Origin: Enemella evansiae
GTDB taxonomy: Bacteria > Actinomycetota > Actinomycetes > Propionibacteriales > Propionibacteriaceae
DNA length: 55,684 bases
NCBI RefSeq assembly: GCF_002250705.1
Contig: NZ_NMVP01000013.1
Span: 1 to 55,684 of the forward strand
Direction: 5' to 3'
Shown here: piece after piece, positions 35,757-44,861 of the stretch
How the letters are laid out: each line of letters starts with the position of its first letter
Numbering within the stretch: the stretch's first letter is position 1
The notes under the pieces: generated by a model
Database searches by the model: none
What the model was told of the DNA's origin: nothing
Seen by the model: the letters and a program-made list of their open reading frames with translations, nothing else
Program-made: the position numbers and the translations under genes

Positions 35757-38079
35757 CTCCCACGGGTTCGCGCGCCGGTGCCGATCGAGCGGGAGTCGTC
35801 CCCGGATCGTCATCGGCGCGGGCCCGGAAGCCGCGCAGACGCAGGCTGTTGCTGACGACGAAGACGCTGGACAGCGCCATTGCTGCGCCGGCGAGCATCG
35901 GGTTGAGCAGACCGAACGCGGCCAGCGGGATCGCTGCCGAGTTGTAGGCGAAGGCCCAGAACAGGTTCGTCTTGATGGTGCCCAGCGTCTTGCGGGACAG
36001 CCGGATCGCATCCGCGGCAGCCCGCAGATCCCCGCGGACCAGGGTGATGTCCGCCGCCTCGATCGCCACATCTGTGCCGGTGCCCATCGCCAGCCCGAGG
36101 TCTGCCTGAGCGAGCGCCGGGGCATCGTTCACGCCGTCACCGACCATGGCGACGACCTTGCCCTGCTGCTGCAGCCGGACGACGACATCGACCTTGTCGG
36201 ACGGCAGCACCTCGGCATGCACCTGGTCGATTCCGACCTCGGCGGCGACCTGTGCGGCCACCGTCTGGTTGTCCCCGGTGAGCAGCACCGGCGTCAGACC
36301 GAGCTCCTTGAACTGGGCGATGGCCTGCACGCTGGTCGGCTTGATCCGATCCGAGACGACCAGGACGCCGCGGGCCGCTCCGTCCCAACCGACGACGATC
36401 GCGGTCCTGCCTTCGGATTCGGCCGCCCGTTTCGCCGTCCGCAGCTGCACATCGAGCTGCATCGATTCGTCGGCCAGGAACGTTTCGCGGCCGGCCAGCA
36501 CGACCTGCCCGTCGATGGTGCCCCGGACGCCCCGGCCCGCTACGTTGTCGAACGATTCCGGGGTCGGGAGCGGGCCGATCTCGCCGGCCGCGCCGGTGGC
36601 GATGGCCTGGGCGATCGGATGCTCGGAGGCGTTCTCCAGTCCGCCGGCGAGCCGCAGCAACTCGGCCCGCTCGACCCCCTCGCCGGTGATGACCTCGGTC
36701 AGCGTCATCTTGCCGGTGGTCACGGTGCCGGTCTTGTCCAGCACGATCGTGTCGACCCGCCGGGTGGACTCCAGCACCTCCGGGCCCTTGATCAGCACCC
36801 CGAGTTGCGCACCTCGACCGGTGCCCACCAGCAGCGCGGTCGGCGTGGCCAGGCCCAGTGCACACGGGCACGCGATGATGAGCACCGCCACTGCCGCGGT
36901 GAACCCGGCCGAGAGCGGGAACCCGGCACCGATCCAGGCGCCGAGGGTGACGACGGCGATGGTGATCGCGATCGGGACGAACACGCCGGAGACCCGGTCG
37001 GCGAGCCGCTGCACCTCGGCCTTGCCCGACTGGGCGTCCTCCACCAGCCGGGCCATCTGCGCGAGCTGGGTGTCCGAGCCGACCCGGGTGGCGCGCACGA
37101 TCAGGCGGCCGCCCGCGTTGACGGTCGCGCCGGTGACCGGATCGCCCTCGGCGACCTCGACCGGCACCGATTCACCGGTGAGCATCGAGGCGTCGATGGC
37201 GGAGGTGCCGGAGGCGATCACTCCGTCGGTGGCGATCTTCTCCCCGGGCCGGACAACGAACTCATCACCCACCGAGAGTTCCTCGATCGGCACCCTGGCC
37301 TCCACCCCGTCACGCAGGATCGCGACCTCCTTGGCGCCGAGCTCGAGCAGGGCCCGCAGGGCCGCACCGGCCCGCCGCTTGGAGCGCTTCTCGAAGTAGC
37401 GGCCGAGCAGGATGAAGGTGATCACCCCGGCCGCGACCTCCAGGTAGATCGAGGAAAGACCGTTGCTGCGCGAGATCGTGAACTCGAAGGCGTGTGTCAT
37501 CCCACGATCGCCTGCGGTGCCGAAGAAGAGCGCGACGATCGACCACAGCAGGGCGGCCGTCGTCCCCACCGAGATCAGCGTGTCCATGGTCGCCGCGCCA
37601 TGCTTGAGGTTCATCCAGGCGGCGCGATGGAACGGCCAACCCGCCCACACCACGACCGGGGCGGCCAGCACCAGCGACGCGAAGCCCCAGTAGTCGAACT
37701 GCAGCGCCGGAATCATCGCCAGCGCGATGACCGGAACCGCCAACACGGCCGAGGTGATCAATCGGGTACGCAGTGAGCGCAGCTCGGCGTCCTCGGCCGA
37801 CTCGGCGACGTCATCGCCACCGGTCGCTTGCTGGTTGGCTGGCGCGGGCAGTGCCGCGGTGTAACCGGTCTTCTCCACCTCGGCGATCAACAGTTGCGGA
37901 TCGTAGCCAGCAGGTGCATTCACGCTGGCCTTCTCGGTGGCGTAGTTCACGCTCGCGGAGACTCCGTCGAGCTTGTTGAGCTTCGTCTCGATCCGGTTCG
38001 CGCACGAGGCACAGGTCATGCCGCCGATCTGCAGCTCGACGCTGCGGCTCTCCTGGCCCTCGGTCTCAGTCGTGCTCAT
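35749..38079 (-). CDS. copA: Copper-exporting P1B-type ATPase
   Basis: A 776-residue P1B-1 ATPase that pumps Cu(I) out of the cytoplasm. The N-terminal HMA domain has [16 protein letters not shown] (about residues 19-34). The membrane metal site is [17 protein letters not shown] (about 400-416). The phosphorylation motif [12 protein letters not shown] is at about 445-456, TGES in [11 protein letters not shown], and the hinge [14 protein letters not shown] at about 640-653. The ATG at 38079 has GGGGAG eight bases upstream. It overlaps the secreted-protein gene upstream by 14 bases, so the minus-strand copper operon is leader ORF - secreted protein - copA. Control is likely through the CsoR-type box at 39159-39177. 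Confidence 0.96.
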   Translation of the reverse strand: MSTTETEGQESRSVELQIGGMTCASCANRIETKLNKLDGVSASVNYATEKASVNAPAGYDPQLLIAEVEKTGYTAALPAPANQQATGGDDVAESAEDAELRSLRTRLITSAVLAVPVIALAMIPALQFDYWGFASLVLAAPVVVWAGWPFHRAAWMNLKHGAATMDTLISVGTTAALLWSIVALFFGTAGDRGMTHAFEFTISRSNGLSSIYLEVAAGVITFILLGRYFEKRSKRRAGAALRALLELGAKEVAILRDGVEARVPIEELSVGDEFVVRPGEKIATDGVIASGTSAIDASMLTGESVPVEVAEGDPVTGATVNAGGRLIVRATRVGSDTQLAQMARLVEDAQSGKAEVQRLADRVSGVFVPIAITIAVVTLGAWIGAGFPLSAGFTAAVAVLIIACPCALGLATPTALLVGTGRGAQLGVLIKGPEVLESTRRVDTIVLDKTGTVTTGKMTLTEVITGEGVERAELLRLAGGLENASEHPIAQAIATGAAGEIGPLPTPESFDNVAGRGVRGTIDGQVVLAGRETFLADESMQLDVQLRTAKRAAESEGRTAIVVGWDGAARGVLVVSDRIKPTSVQAIAQFKELGLTPVLLTGDNQTVAAQVAAEVGIDQVHAEVLPSDKVDVVVRLQQQGKVVAMVGDGVNDAPALAQADLGLAMGTGTDVAIEAADITLVRGDLRAAADAIRLSRKTLGTIKTNLFWAFAYNSAAIPLAAFGLLNPMLAGAAMALSSVFVVSNSLRLRGFRARADDDPGTTPARSAPAREPVGVS

Positions 38080-39061
38080 TGCCGTCACTCCCCTGATTCG
38101 GTGTCGTCTCGTTGCCTGTTGCCGGTCGCGTGCCGGGCGCGCTCCCACCGGTGGTGTCGAGCACCAACGGTGCGCTGTGCACCCGCCCGTCGACCTGGAA
38201 GTCGAAATAGAGCAGGTATCGCCCCGCAGTCGGGGTGGTCGCCTGGAACCGCACCTCCGGGCCCGACAGTTCCCCTGCGGTCGGCGTCTCCCCCTCCGGA
38301 TGCACGTGCAGGTAGGCCAGATCGCCGTCTCGCAGCGCGACCAGATGCCCGAACGCGCCGAGATAGGGCTGCAGGGTCGTCACCGGTTTCCCGTCGCGAT
38401 CGACGCTCAGCGTCAACGCCGAGGCACGGCCCGGGACCAGCTCACCGGTCACCCGAACCGTGTAGCCATCGACCTCGACCTCGGTCACCGCCCCGGTGGC
38501 CGGCTGGGCCTGGAACGGGCCCGAGACCTGCACCATGGTCGACAGGGTCAGCCCCTCGCCGGTGGCACTGGGAACGAAGTCGGCGAACACCCGATAGGTG
38601 CCGGCGGCGTCCCACACCCAGGGAATCGACCAGGCCCCGTCGGGGCCGCGCTCGGGATGCACGTGTCGGAACTGCTGTCCGTCGGAGCGCACCACGATGA
38701 GGTGCAGCTCCTTCTCGTGTTCCCGGTCGAATTCGGTGACGGCGGTGCCGTCGGCATTCCGCACGGTCAACCTGAGCTCGCCCGGCGTACCCACGTCGGT
38801 GGGTGCCGTGACATCGGTGAGCGCGAAGCCGTTCTGCGCTCGTCCCAGACCGAGCGCTGCGGCGCCATCGCTCGCGTGGTCCATCCCTTCCATCGCCTCG
38901 TCTCCCATCTTGTTGTCATTCATGCCGGCATGCTCACCGGCGGAGCTGGTCCAGTTGTCCACGACCGATGTCGGCACGACCGCGTTCGCGGTGACCGCTG
39001 CGATACCGAACGCGGCGGCCAGTCCCAGGCCGAAGAGGGTCAGCTTGAGTGGTGCGCGCAT
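38066..39061 (-). CDS. Secreted His/Met-rich protein of the copper operon
   Basis: A 331-residue predicted exported protein. The N-terminus [20 protein letters not shown] with ANA/V is a signal peptide or membrane anchor. Residues ~40-70 are rich in Met, His and Asp ([20 protein letters not shown]), like copper-binding loops. Two beta-sandwich-like modules follow, each carrying a metal-type motif: [11 protein letters not shown] and [11 protein letters not shown]. The order and overlap with copA (14 bases) and the shared CsoR-type operator suggest a periplasmic copper sink or delivery protein. I do not recognise an enzyme domain. Homologues commonly accompany actinobacterial copA genes, but this is family knowledge, not a search result. 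Confidence 0.8.
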   Translation of the reverse strand: MRAPLKLTLFGLGLAAAFGIAAVTANAVVPTSVVDNWTSSAGEHAGMNDNKMGDEAMEGMDHASDGAAALGLGRAQNGFALTDVTAPTDVGTPGELRLTVRNADGTAVTEFDREHEKELHLIVVRSDGQQFRHVHPERGPDGAWSIPWVWDAAGTYRVFADFVPSATGEGLTLSTMVQVSGPFQAQPATGAVTEVEVDGYTVRVTGELVPGRASALTLSVDRDGKPVTTLQPYLGAFGHLVALRDGDLAYLHVHPEGETPTAGELSGPEVRFQATTPTAGRYLLYFDFQVDGRVHSAPLVLDTTGGSAPGTRPATGNETTPNQGSDGNEHD

Positions 39062-39129
39062 CAGGAAGAGACCCCCTCAGATCTGGCCTCGGCGGCCGCA
39101 GCGGTCATGGTGCAGATGTTGGTCGTCAT
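39061..39129 (-). CDS. 22-residue leader ORF of the copper operon
   Basis: A small frame encoding MTTNICTMTAAAAEARSEG plus VSS, with ATG at 39129. AAAGGAAAAGAG lies upstream as a ribosome-binding site. Its TGA overlaps the ATG of the secreted-protein gene (TGATG), so translation would be coupled. It contains one Cys. Coding is supported only by the ribosome-binding site, the position directly after the CsoR-type promoter and the exact coupling. It could be a regulatory leader peptide or merely a way to load ribosomes. No family is recognised. Confidence 0.5.
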   Translation of the reverse strand: MTTNICTMTAAAAEARSEGVSS

Positions 39130-39158
39130 GACTCTTTTCCTTTCCTCGTACGAAACTT

Positions 39159-39177
39159 TATACCCCCAGAGGGTATA
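39159..39177 (-). promoter_or_regulatory. CsoR-type operator of the copA operon
   Basis: TATACCCCCAGAGGGTATA is a palindromic ATACCC/GGGTAT box of the type bound by the Cu(I) sensor CsoR. On the minus strand its end forms a TATAAA -10 element about 28 bases before the leader ORF, so a bound repressor would block this promoter. No csoR gene is in the window. Confidence 0.7.
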
Positions 39178-39241
39178 TTGATCCGACAGTGGTGCCTCGA
39201 CGAACAGTCCCGCGGCCACCCAAAACAGATCACGTCTATAC

Positions 39242-39268
39242 TTGATTCATACCCTACAGGGGTATAAC
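39242..39268 (+). promoter_or_regulatory. copZ promoter with embedded CsoR-type box
   Basis: TTGATT (39242-39247) and TATAAC (39263-39268) are separated by 15 bases. ATACCCTACAGGGGTAT (39249-39265) fills the spacer and overlaps the -10. It is the second CsoR-type palindrome of the divergent region and would repress copZ when copper is low. Confidence 0.65.
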
Positions 39269-39356
39269 CTGCGGAACAAGCACAAATCGTGCAATGGGGT
39301 ACGGATTGACCGTGAAGAGGTCGCCGCCCCGCCAACCGAGTGAGGAGCCAACACCG

Positions 39357-39566
39357 ATGAGCACCAGCACCTACAACGTCGCCGGAATGACCTGTGGCGG
39401 CTGCGCCGGGAAGGTCACCGGCGAAGTGGAACTGATTCCCGGCGTCACCCGGATCGACGTCGATCTGGCCACGGGTGGCATCACGGTGACATCCGATGAG
39501 CCCGTTGCCGACGAGGCGGTCAAGGAGGCGGTCGAGAAGGCGGGTTACACCCTCACGAGCCGCTGA
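39357..39566 (+). CDS. copZ: CopZ-like copper chaperone (HMA domain)
   Basis: A 69-residue heavy-metal-associated domain protein that carries Cu(I) to CopA. The metal motif NVAGMTCGGCAGKVTGEV is at about residues 7-24 and the rest fits the ferredoxin-like fold ending VEKAGYTLTS. The size is normal for CopZ. GAGGAG lies about ten bases before the ATG at 39357. It is divergent from the copA operon and behind its own CsoR-type box. A perfect hairpin follows 17 bases after the stop. Confidence 0.92.
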   Translation: MSTSTYNVAGMTCGGCAGKVTGEVELIPGVTRIDVDLATGGITVTSDEPVADEAVKEAVEKAGYTLTSR

Positions 39567-39583
39567 CCCGTCCGCCACTGCGC

Positions 39584-39612
39584 CGGTCCGCATCCAGATC
39601 GGATGCGGACCG
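39584..39612 (+). terminator. Hairpin between copZ and the downstream MFS gene
   Basis: CGGTCCGCATCC pairs perfectly with GGATGCGGACCG over 12 bp around an AGATC loop. There is no U-tract, so it may attenuate rather than stop transcription into the MFS gene 30 bases downstream. Confidence 0.55.
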
Positions 39613-39642
39613 GGCGCGGCCCCCAAGCATCGGAGACCCCGC

Positions 39643-40935
39643 ATGAAACTCTTCGCGATCCGCGACTACCGGCACTTGTTCGGGGCGCAGATCATCGCTC
39701 TCTTCGGCACCGGACTTGCGACCGTCGCACTCGGCCTGCTCGCCTACGACCTCGCCGGCCCTCGTGCCGGGGCCGTACTGGGCACGGCCTTGACGATCAA
39801 GATGGTGATGTATGTGGTCATCGCCCCGCTGGCCGGCGCCTATGCCGATCGATTGCCGCGGCGAGCCTTTCTCACCATCCTCGACTGCGTGCGGGCGGGG
39901 GTCGTGCTCGTCCTCCCGTTCGTCACCGAGGTCTGGCAGATCTATCTGCTCGTCGGCCTGCTCCAGGCGGCCTCGGCCGCATTCACGCCGACCTTCCAGG
40001 CCGTCATCCCCGACATCGTCACCGAGGAGGCGCAGTACACCAGGGCACTGTCGGCCTCACAGGTCGCCTCGACCATGGAAAGCCTGCTCAGCCCGGTGCT
40101 CGCGGCGGTCGCGCTGACGTTCATGACCTTCAACTGGCTGTTCCTCGGCACCTCGGTCGGCTTCCTCGTCTCGGCGGGGTTGGTGCTGTCCACCCGCATC
40201 CCGAACGCCACCGCAAGCGGTCAGACGCGCGTCTGGGACCGCATCTCAGCGGGCATCCGGACATTCCTCGCCACCCCGCGGCTGCGCGGCGTACTCGCCC
40301 TGAACATGGTGGTCGCCGCGGCAGGCTCGATCGTGGTGGTGAACACCGTCAACTACGTCCGCGACGTGCTCGGCGGCAGCCAGGCCGACGTCGCCTGGAT
40401 GCTCGCCGCCTCCGGCAGCGGGACCCTGCTCGTCGCCCTCACCCTGCCCAGGGTGCTCGACCGGATCGCCGATCGCGGCGTGATGCTGACCGGCGCCGCC
40501 GTGCTCGTCCTCGGCGTCCTGGCGGCCCTCATGATGCCCCTGGCCGGCATCGCCAGTTGGATCGTCACCGCCCCGATCTGGGTGCTCATCGGCGCCGGCA
40601 TGGCGCTGATCATCACCCCGACCGGGCGGGTCATCCGGGCCTCGGTCGGCACGTCGGCCCTGCCCGGCGCCTTCGCCGCCCAATTCTCCCTGTCCCATCT
40701 GGCCTGGCTGATCAGCTACCCGATCGCCGGCTGGATCGGCACCGCAGCAGGCCTGAGCTGGGCCTGGGGCATCCTCGGCATCCTGGCCCTTTCCGGCGCG
40801 ATCGCCGCACCACTGCTGTGGCGCCCAGAATCTCCAGCAGTCGAAGCGATTCCGCCCGCCGGTGCCGAGGCTGAACCCGACGCTGCCGAGGGCACCCTGC
40901 TGGCGGGGCAGTGCGCCTGCACTCGCCCAGTGTGA
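39643..40935 (+). CDS. MFS transporter downstream of copZ
   Basis: A 430-residue, 12-segment major facilitator. The N-terminus MKLFAIRDYRHLFGAQII, the A-motif region APLAGAYADRLPRRAFLTI and the C-half are typical of the Bcr/NreB-like and enterobactin-exporter-like MFS_3 group. The C-terminal tail ends in CACTRPV, an unusual Cys-x-Cys in a cytoplasmic end. It lies 76 bases after copZ on the same strand, past a hairpin, so it probably responds to copper at a lower level. Metal or organic substrate is not decided. It meets tetR tail to tail with 15 bases between. Confidence 0.85.
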   Translation: MKLFAIRDYRHLFGAQIIALFGTGLATVALGLLAYDLAGPRAGAVLGTALTIKMVMYVVIAPLAGAYADRLPRRAFLTILDCVRAGVVLVLPFVTEVWQIYLLVGLLQAASAAFTPTFQAVIPDIVTEEAQYTRALSASQVASTMESLLSPVLAAVALTFMTFNWLFLGTSVGFLVSAGLVLSTRIPNATASGQTRVWDRISAGIRTFLATPRLRGVLALNMVVAAAGSIVVVNTVNYVRDVLGGSQADVAWMLAASGSGTLLVALTLPRVLDRIADRGVMLTGAAVLVLGVLAALMMPLAGIASWIVTAPIWVLIGAGMALIITPTGRVIRASVGTSALPGAFAAQFSLSHLAWLISYPIAGWIGTAAGLSWAWGILGILALSGAIAAPLLWRPESPAVEAIPPAGAEAEPDAAEGTLLAGQCACTRPV

Positions 40936-40950
40936 GCCGGGTCGCCCGGA

Positions 40951-41568
40951 TCAGGCCGCCGCGAATGCCTGCAGCAGGACTGCATTGATGAAGCCCGGGG
41001 CGTCGGCGGGCCGCAGCCGCCCGGCCGTCGACTCGGCCGCGGCGGCATTCATGGTCGCGTGCGTGACCGCGAGGAGCCAACCGACGGGCAGGTCGTCCCG
41101 GAACACTCCCTCCGCCTGCCCGCGCTCCAGCAGGCCCCGCATCCGCGCCTCGGCCTTCTGGTGCATCTCGCGGATCCGGCGACCGGGCACCTCCTTCTGG
41201 GCGGCCACCAACAGGCTGCTGACCTGGTCGAGCAGTGACCAGCTCGATTCGATCAACCGGGCCAGGGCCTCCGCCGGATCACCGTCCAGATCGACCCCCG
41301 ACAGCACCGACTCGGCACGCTCCAGCCCATCCACCAGCGCGGCGTCGAGGAGTTCGGCCCGGCTCTTGAAGTGCCCATAGAGGGTCATCCGCCCGACCCC
41401 CGCCTCGACCGCGATATCGGCGATCGAGGCGTCCGGATTCTTGCGCAGGGCCAGCGGAGTGGCGGCCAGGATCGCCGCCCGGTTGCGCTGCGCATCGGCC
41501 CGCTGATTCGCCGCCCGCTCGACACCCTGCTTCCGCGTACCCCGCGGGGCGCGCTGCTTCTGCGTCAC
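40951..41568 (-). CDS. TetR family repressor
   Basis: A 205-residue regulator. The helix-turn-helix is ASIADIAVEAGVGRMTLYGH at about residues 47-66, followed by FKSRAELLDAAL. The C-terminal helical ligand domain (about 80-205) is of the type seen in drug-responsive repressors. A basic N-terminal arm (KQRAPRGTRKQG) precedes the DNA-binding domain. It is divergent from the EmrB/QacA-type MFS across 150 bases holding repeated operator-like sequences, so it most likely represses that pump and itself. Confidence 0.9.
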   Translation of the reverse strand: MTQKQRAPRGTRKQGVERAANQRADAQRNRAAILAATPLALRKNPDASIADIAVEAGVGRMTLYGHFKSRAELLDAALVDGLERAESVLSGVDLDGDPAEALARLIESSWSLLDQVSSLLVAAQKEVPGRRIREMHQKAEARMRGLLERGQAEGVFRDDLPVGWLLAVTHATMNAAAAESTAGRLRPADAPGFINAVLLQAFAAA

Positions 41569-41604
41569 TGATCCACCTCCATCGCCAAACCTAGCCCAAA
41601 GAAG

Positions 41605-41653
41605 TTATCTCGTACGGGAATGCATGAGATAGCATCGTGGTTATAACTCGTAC
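41605..41653. promoter_or_regulatory. Operator-like repeats in the tetR / MFS divergent promoter
   Basis: CTCGTAC occurs at 41609-41615 and 41647-41653, each preceded by a TTAT. TATCTC (41606-41611) and GAGATA (41626-41631) form an inverted repeat, and GTTATAAC (41640-41647) is a perfect palindrome. The region is AT-rich against its neighbours. TetR binding is inferred. Confidence 0.45.
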
Positions 41654-41718
41654 TTAGATGATTGACTTGTGATGGTGGGCGGTGGGCCCGCCATCCGAAC
41701 CGAAAGAGAGAGATGATC

Positions 41719-43251
41719 ATGACCGACACCCAAGAGCCGGTGGCCCGCACCGGCGCGAAACAGTGGTGGGGGCTGGCAGTGCTCGTGCTGCCCTCGACGC
41801 TGCTGTTCATGATGTTGACCATCCTGTTCCTGGCCGCGCCGAGCATGGCGGCCGATCTGAAACCCACCAGTACCCAACTGCTGTGGATTCTCGACATCTA
41901 CGGCTTCGTGATGGCCGGCTTCCTCGTCGCGATGGGCGTCCTGGGCGACCGGGTCGGCAAGCGGCTGCTGATGGTCATCGGCGCAATCGGCTTCGGCATC
42001 CTCTCCGTCGTGGCAGCCCTGACCACCGACGCCGGCCTGATGATCGCCTGGCGGGCCCTGCTCGGGCTCACGGCGGCGATGATGGTCCCCTCGACGTTGG
42101 GCCTGATCTTCGTGATGTTCGCCGACGCGAAGGCGCGCGGTATCGCGATCGGGGTCTGGGCCGGCGGCATCTCCGCCGGCGTGGCGCTCGGCCCGCTGCT
42201 CAGCGGCGTACTGCTGGAGGGCTTCGGCTGGCAGGCGACCTTCCTGGTCGCGGTGCCGGTGATGGCGATCGTGGCCATCGGCGCGCCGCTGCTGCTGCCC
42301 GAGCACCGCGATCCGACCGCACGGATCGACCTGCTGAGCGCCCTGCTGCTGGTCAGCTCATTGCTCGCGATCATCTACGGCATCAAGCGATTCGCCACCC
42401 AGGAGCCCGCCGGCCCCTCGATCGGGCTGCTGGCGGCCGGGGCGCTGATCGGCCTGTGGTTCGTCATCCGGCAGCTCCGCGCCGAGCAACCCCTGCTCGA
42501 CGTGCGACTGTTCGCCAACCGGACCGTGAGCGCCGCGCTCGTGGTGTTCATGTTCTCGGCGGCAGCGCTGGGCGGGATCTACTCGCTGTTCGCCCAGTAC
42601 CTGCAGTCGGTGCAGGGCCTCTCGCCGCTGCAGGCGGGTCTGGCCATCCTGCCGGCGGCCGCCGTTCTGATCGTGGTCGCCACAATCGCACCGGTGCTCG
42701 CCCGGAGGTTCCGCCCGGGCAGTGTCATCGCGATCGGCCTCGCCACCCAGGTGATCGGCTACCTCCTGTTCACCCAGCTCGACGCAGGTACCGGTCTTGC
42801 TCTGGTGATCGCGAGCTTCGTTCTCACCTACCCCGGTGTCGCCCCGGCGATGGCGCTCACCACCGACCTGGTGGTCGGCTCGGTACCGCCGGAGCGGGCG
42901 GGCGGCGCCTCCGGGCTCGCCACCACGGCCAATGACCTGGGCATCTCCCTGGGCGTGGCGATCATCGGCAGTATCGGTGTCGTTGCCTACCGTTCGCAGA
43001 TCACCCGCTTGCTGCCGGGTGGGCTCCCGGAGGAGGCACGGTCCGCCGCAACCGAAAGTGTCGATGGAGCGCTGGTCACCGCATCCCAGTTGCCGCCGGG
43101 TATCGGGGATGCTCTCGCCGTTGCCGCACGCGAGGCGTTCAGCAGCGGGCTGAACACCGCCGCGATCGTCTCGGCCGCGATCGCCGGTATCACAGCGATC
43201 ATCGCGGCCACCCGGTTGCGCCACGTCCGACCCACCGGCAAGACGGACTAG
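41719..43251 (+). CDS. EmrB/QacA-type MFS drug exporter
   Basis: A 510-residue major facilitator with about 14 hydrophobic segments. LFLAAPSMAADLKPTSTQLLW and ILDIYGFVMAGFLVAMGVLGD lead into the A-motif GVLGDRVGKRLLMV, and motif C is GVALGPLLSGVLLEGFGWQ. This is the QacA/SmvA-like group that exports quaternary ammonium compounds and other cations. The ATG at 41719 is preferred over 41713 because AGAGAGAG is then properly spaced. It is divergent from the tetR gene and ends at a perfect terminator hairpin. Confidence 0.9.
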   Translation: MTDTQEPVARTGAKQWWGLAVLVLPSTLLFMMLTILFLAAPSMAADLKPTSTQLLWILDIYGFVMAGFLVAMGVLGDRVGKRLLMVIGAIGFGILSVVAALTTDAGLMIAWRALLGLTAAMMVPSTLGLIFVMFADAKARGIAIGVWAGGISAGVALGPLLSGVLLEGFGWQATFLVAVPVMAIVAIGAPLLLPEHRDPTARIDLLSALLLVSSLLAIIYGIKRFATQEPAGPSIGLLAAGALIGLWFVIRQLRAEQPLLDVRLFANRTVSAALVVFMFSAAALGGIYSLFAQYLQSVQGLSPLQAGLAILPAAAVLIVVATIAPVLARRFRPGSVIAIGLATQVIGYLLFTQLDAGTGLALVIASFVLTYPGVAPAMALTTDLVVGSVPPERAGGASGLATTANDLGISLGVAIIGSIGVVAYRSQITRLLPGGLPEEARSAATESVDGALVTASQLPPGIGDALAVAAREAFSSGLNTAAIVSAAIAGITAIIAATRLRHVRPTGKTD

Positions 43252-43275
43252 CCGTGCGGATCCGAACCAAGCGAC

Positions 43276-43305
43276 GCGGCTGCCCGTCGGTCGACGGGCA
43301 GCCGC
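43276..43305. terminator. Bidirectional terminator hairpin
   Basis: GCGGCTGCCCGTC pairs perfectly with GACGGGCAGCCGC over 13 bp around a GGTC loop, between the convergent MFS and symporter genes. Confidence 0.75.
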
Positions 43306-43316
43306 CAGCCAACCCC

Positions 43317-44705
43317 TCAGGCGGCGACCTTCGCGCGGTCGTTCTCCGGGGTGTCCAGGCGCTCCTCCGCATTGCCGAAGGTGCTGGCGTCGTAGACCTT
43401 CTGGTCCAGCAGGCCGTTGCGCTTGGCGACGATCGTCGGTACCAGCGCCTGGCCGGCGACGTTGGTCGCGGTGCGCATCATGTCGATGATCGGGTCGATG
43501 GCGAGCAGCAGGCCGACGCCCTCCAGCGGCAGACCCAGGGTGCTCAGCGTCAGCGACAGCATCACCACCGAACCGGTCAGGCCGGCGGTGGCGGCCGAAC
43601 CGATCACCGAGACCAGCGCGATCAGCAGGTACTGCTGGATGCCCAGCGGGATGCCGTAGAGCTGGGCGATGGTGATCGCGGCGATCGCCGGGTAGATCGC
43701 GGCGCAGCCGTCCATCTTGGTGGTCGAACCGATCGGCACGGCGAAGGAGGCGTACTCCTCGGCCACGCCCAGGTTCCGCGTCGTGACGCGCTGGGTGAGC
43801 GGGAGCGTACCCACCGAGGACCGGGAGACGAAACCGAACTGGATCGCCGGCCAGGCACCGGCGAAGAACTTGATCGGGTTCAGCCCGTGCAGCTTCGCCA
43901 GCAGCGGGTAGACCACGAACAGCACGATCGCGCAGCCGAGATAGATGTCGAGGGTGAAGATTCCCAAAGGGGCAAGGAGATCCCAGCCGTAGCTGGCGAC
44001 GGCCTTGCCGATCAGCGCGGCAGTACCGATCGGGGCGAGTCGGATCACCCACCAGGTGAGCTTGGAGAAGATCTCCAGCACGCCTTCGGCGAACTTCAGC
44101 ACCGGTTCGGCCTTGGGGCCGACGGCGAGGGCGGCGGCGCCGACGAAGATGCCGATCACCACGAGCTGCAGCACGTTGAACGACAGGCTGGAGGTGACCT
44201 GGATGGCCGCGCCGCTGCCGGCGGCCTTGCTGGAGACCTCCAGGCCGAAGACATTGCCCGGCACGATCGACTTCAGGAAGTCGAGCCAGCTGCCGGTGCT
44301 GCTCGGCGCCTTGCCGGCGGCGGTGTCCAGGGAGGCGTGCGCGCCGGGGTTGGTGAGCAGGCCGATCGCGATCCCGATGACGACCGCGATGGCCGAGGTG
44401 ATCGCGAACCAGATCAGCGTCTGCACCGCGAGCTTGGCGGCGTTGGCCACCTGGCGCAGGTTCGCGATCGAGACGATGATCGCGGTCAGCACCAGCGGCA
44501 CGACGACCACCTTGAGCAACTGCACGAAGATGGTGCCGACGGTGGTCAGGGTGGTGGTCAGCCAGTTGATGTCCCACTGGCGGGCCGCGAAACCGAGGAT
44601 GATGCCGACGGCGAGACCGATGAAAGTCTGCGCCCAGAAGGGTACGCCGCGGCGCTTGGGCTTGGCCGGACTGGGTTCGGCCGCATGGGTGGTGGAAGAA
44701 GACAT
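43317..44705 (-). CDS. Dicarboxylate/amino acid:cation symporter (DAACS)
   Basis: A 462-residue carrier of the GltP/DctA family, which takes up glutamate, aspartate or C4-dicarboxylates with protons or sodium. The family elements are visible in order: RSSVGTLPLTQ (serine-rich HP1 hairpin), GSTTKMDGCAAIYPAIAA (the NMDGT-type substrate region, here KMDGC), GSAATAGLTGSVVMLSL (HP2) and ATNVAGQALVPTIVAK. The start at ATG 44705 (MSSSTTHAAEPS) is chosen over longer frames because of family length. The change of NMDGT to KMDGC may alter ion coupling. It is a single gene on the minus strand. Confidence 0.92.
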   Translation of the reverse strand: MSSSTTHAAEPSPAKPKRRGVPFWAQTFIGLAVGIILGFAARQWDINWLTTTLTTVGTIFVQLLKVVVVPLVLTAIIVSIANLRQVANAAKLAVQTLIWFAITSAIAVVIGIAIGLLTNPGAHASLDTAAGKAPSSTGSWLDFLKSIVPGNVFGLEVSSKAAGSGAAIQVTSSLSFNVLQLVVIGIFVGAAALAVGPKAEPVLKFAEGVLEIFSKLTWWVIRLAPIGTAALIGKAVASYGWDLLAPLGIFTLDIYLGCAIVLFVVYPLLAKLHGLNPIKFFAGAWPAIQFGFVSRSSVGTLPLTQRVTTRNLGVAEEYASFAVPIGSTTKMDGCAAIYPAIAAITIAQLYGIPLGIQQYLLIALVSVIGSAATAGLTGSVVMLSLTLSTLGLPLEGVGLLLAIDPIIDMMRTATNVAGQALVPTIVAKRNGLLDQKVYDASTFGNAEERLDTPENDRAKVAA

Positions 44706-44861
44706 GGGTGTGCTCCGGGTCTGGGGTTGGTGAAAGCAGGTTAGGACATCGACCGCGGTCGACACACTGCGCTGGCGGTCCGCGCCAGGTCGACGTAGCG
44801 GCGGCACCACAGGCCGCAGACATGGTTGTGCACGATCAGGGCAACCCCGCCGGGGGCGGTT

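Noticed and set aside
39584..39612. Part of a metal riboswitch after copZ
   Set aside because: Only a simple perfect hairpin is present; no conserved riboswitch core was seen.
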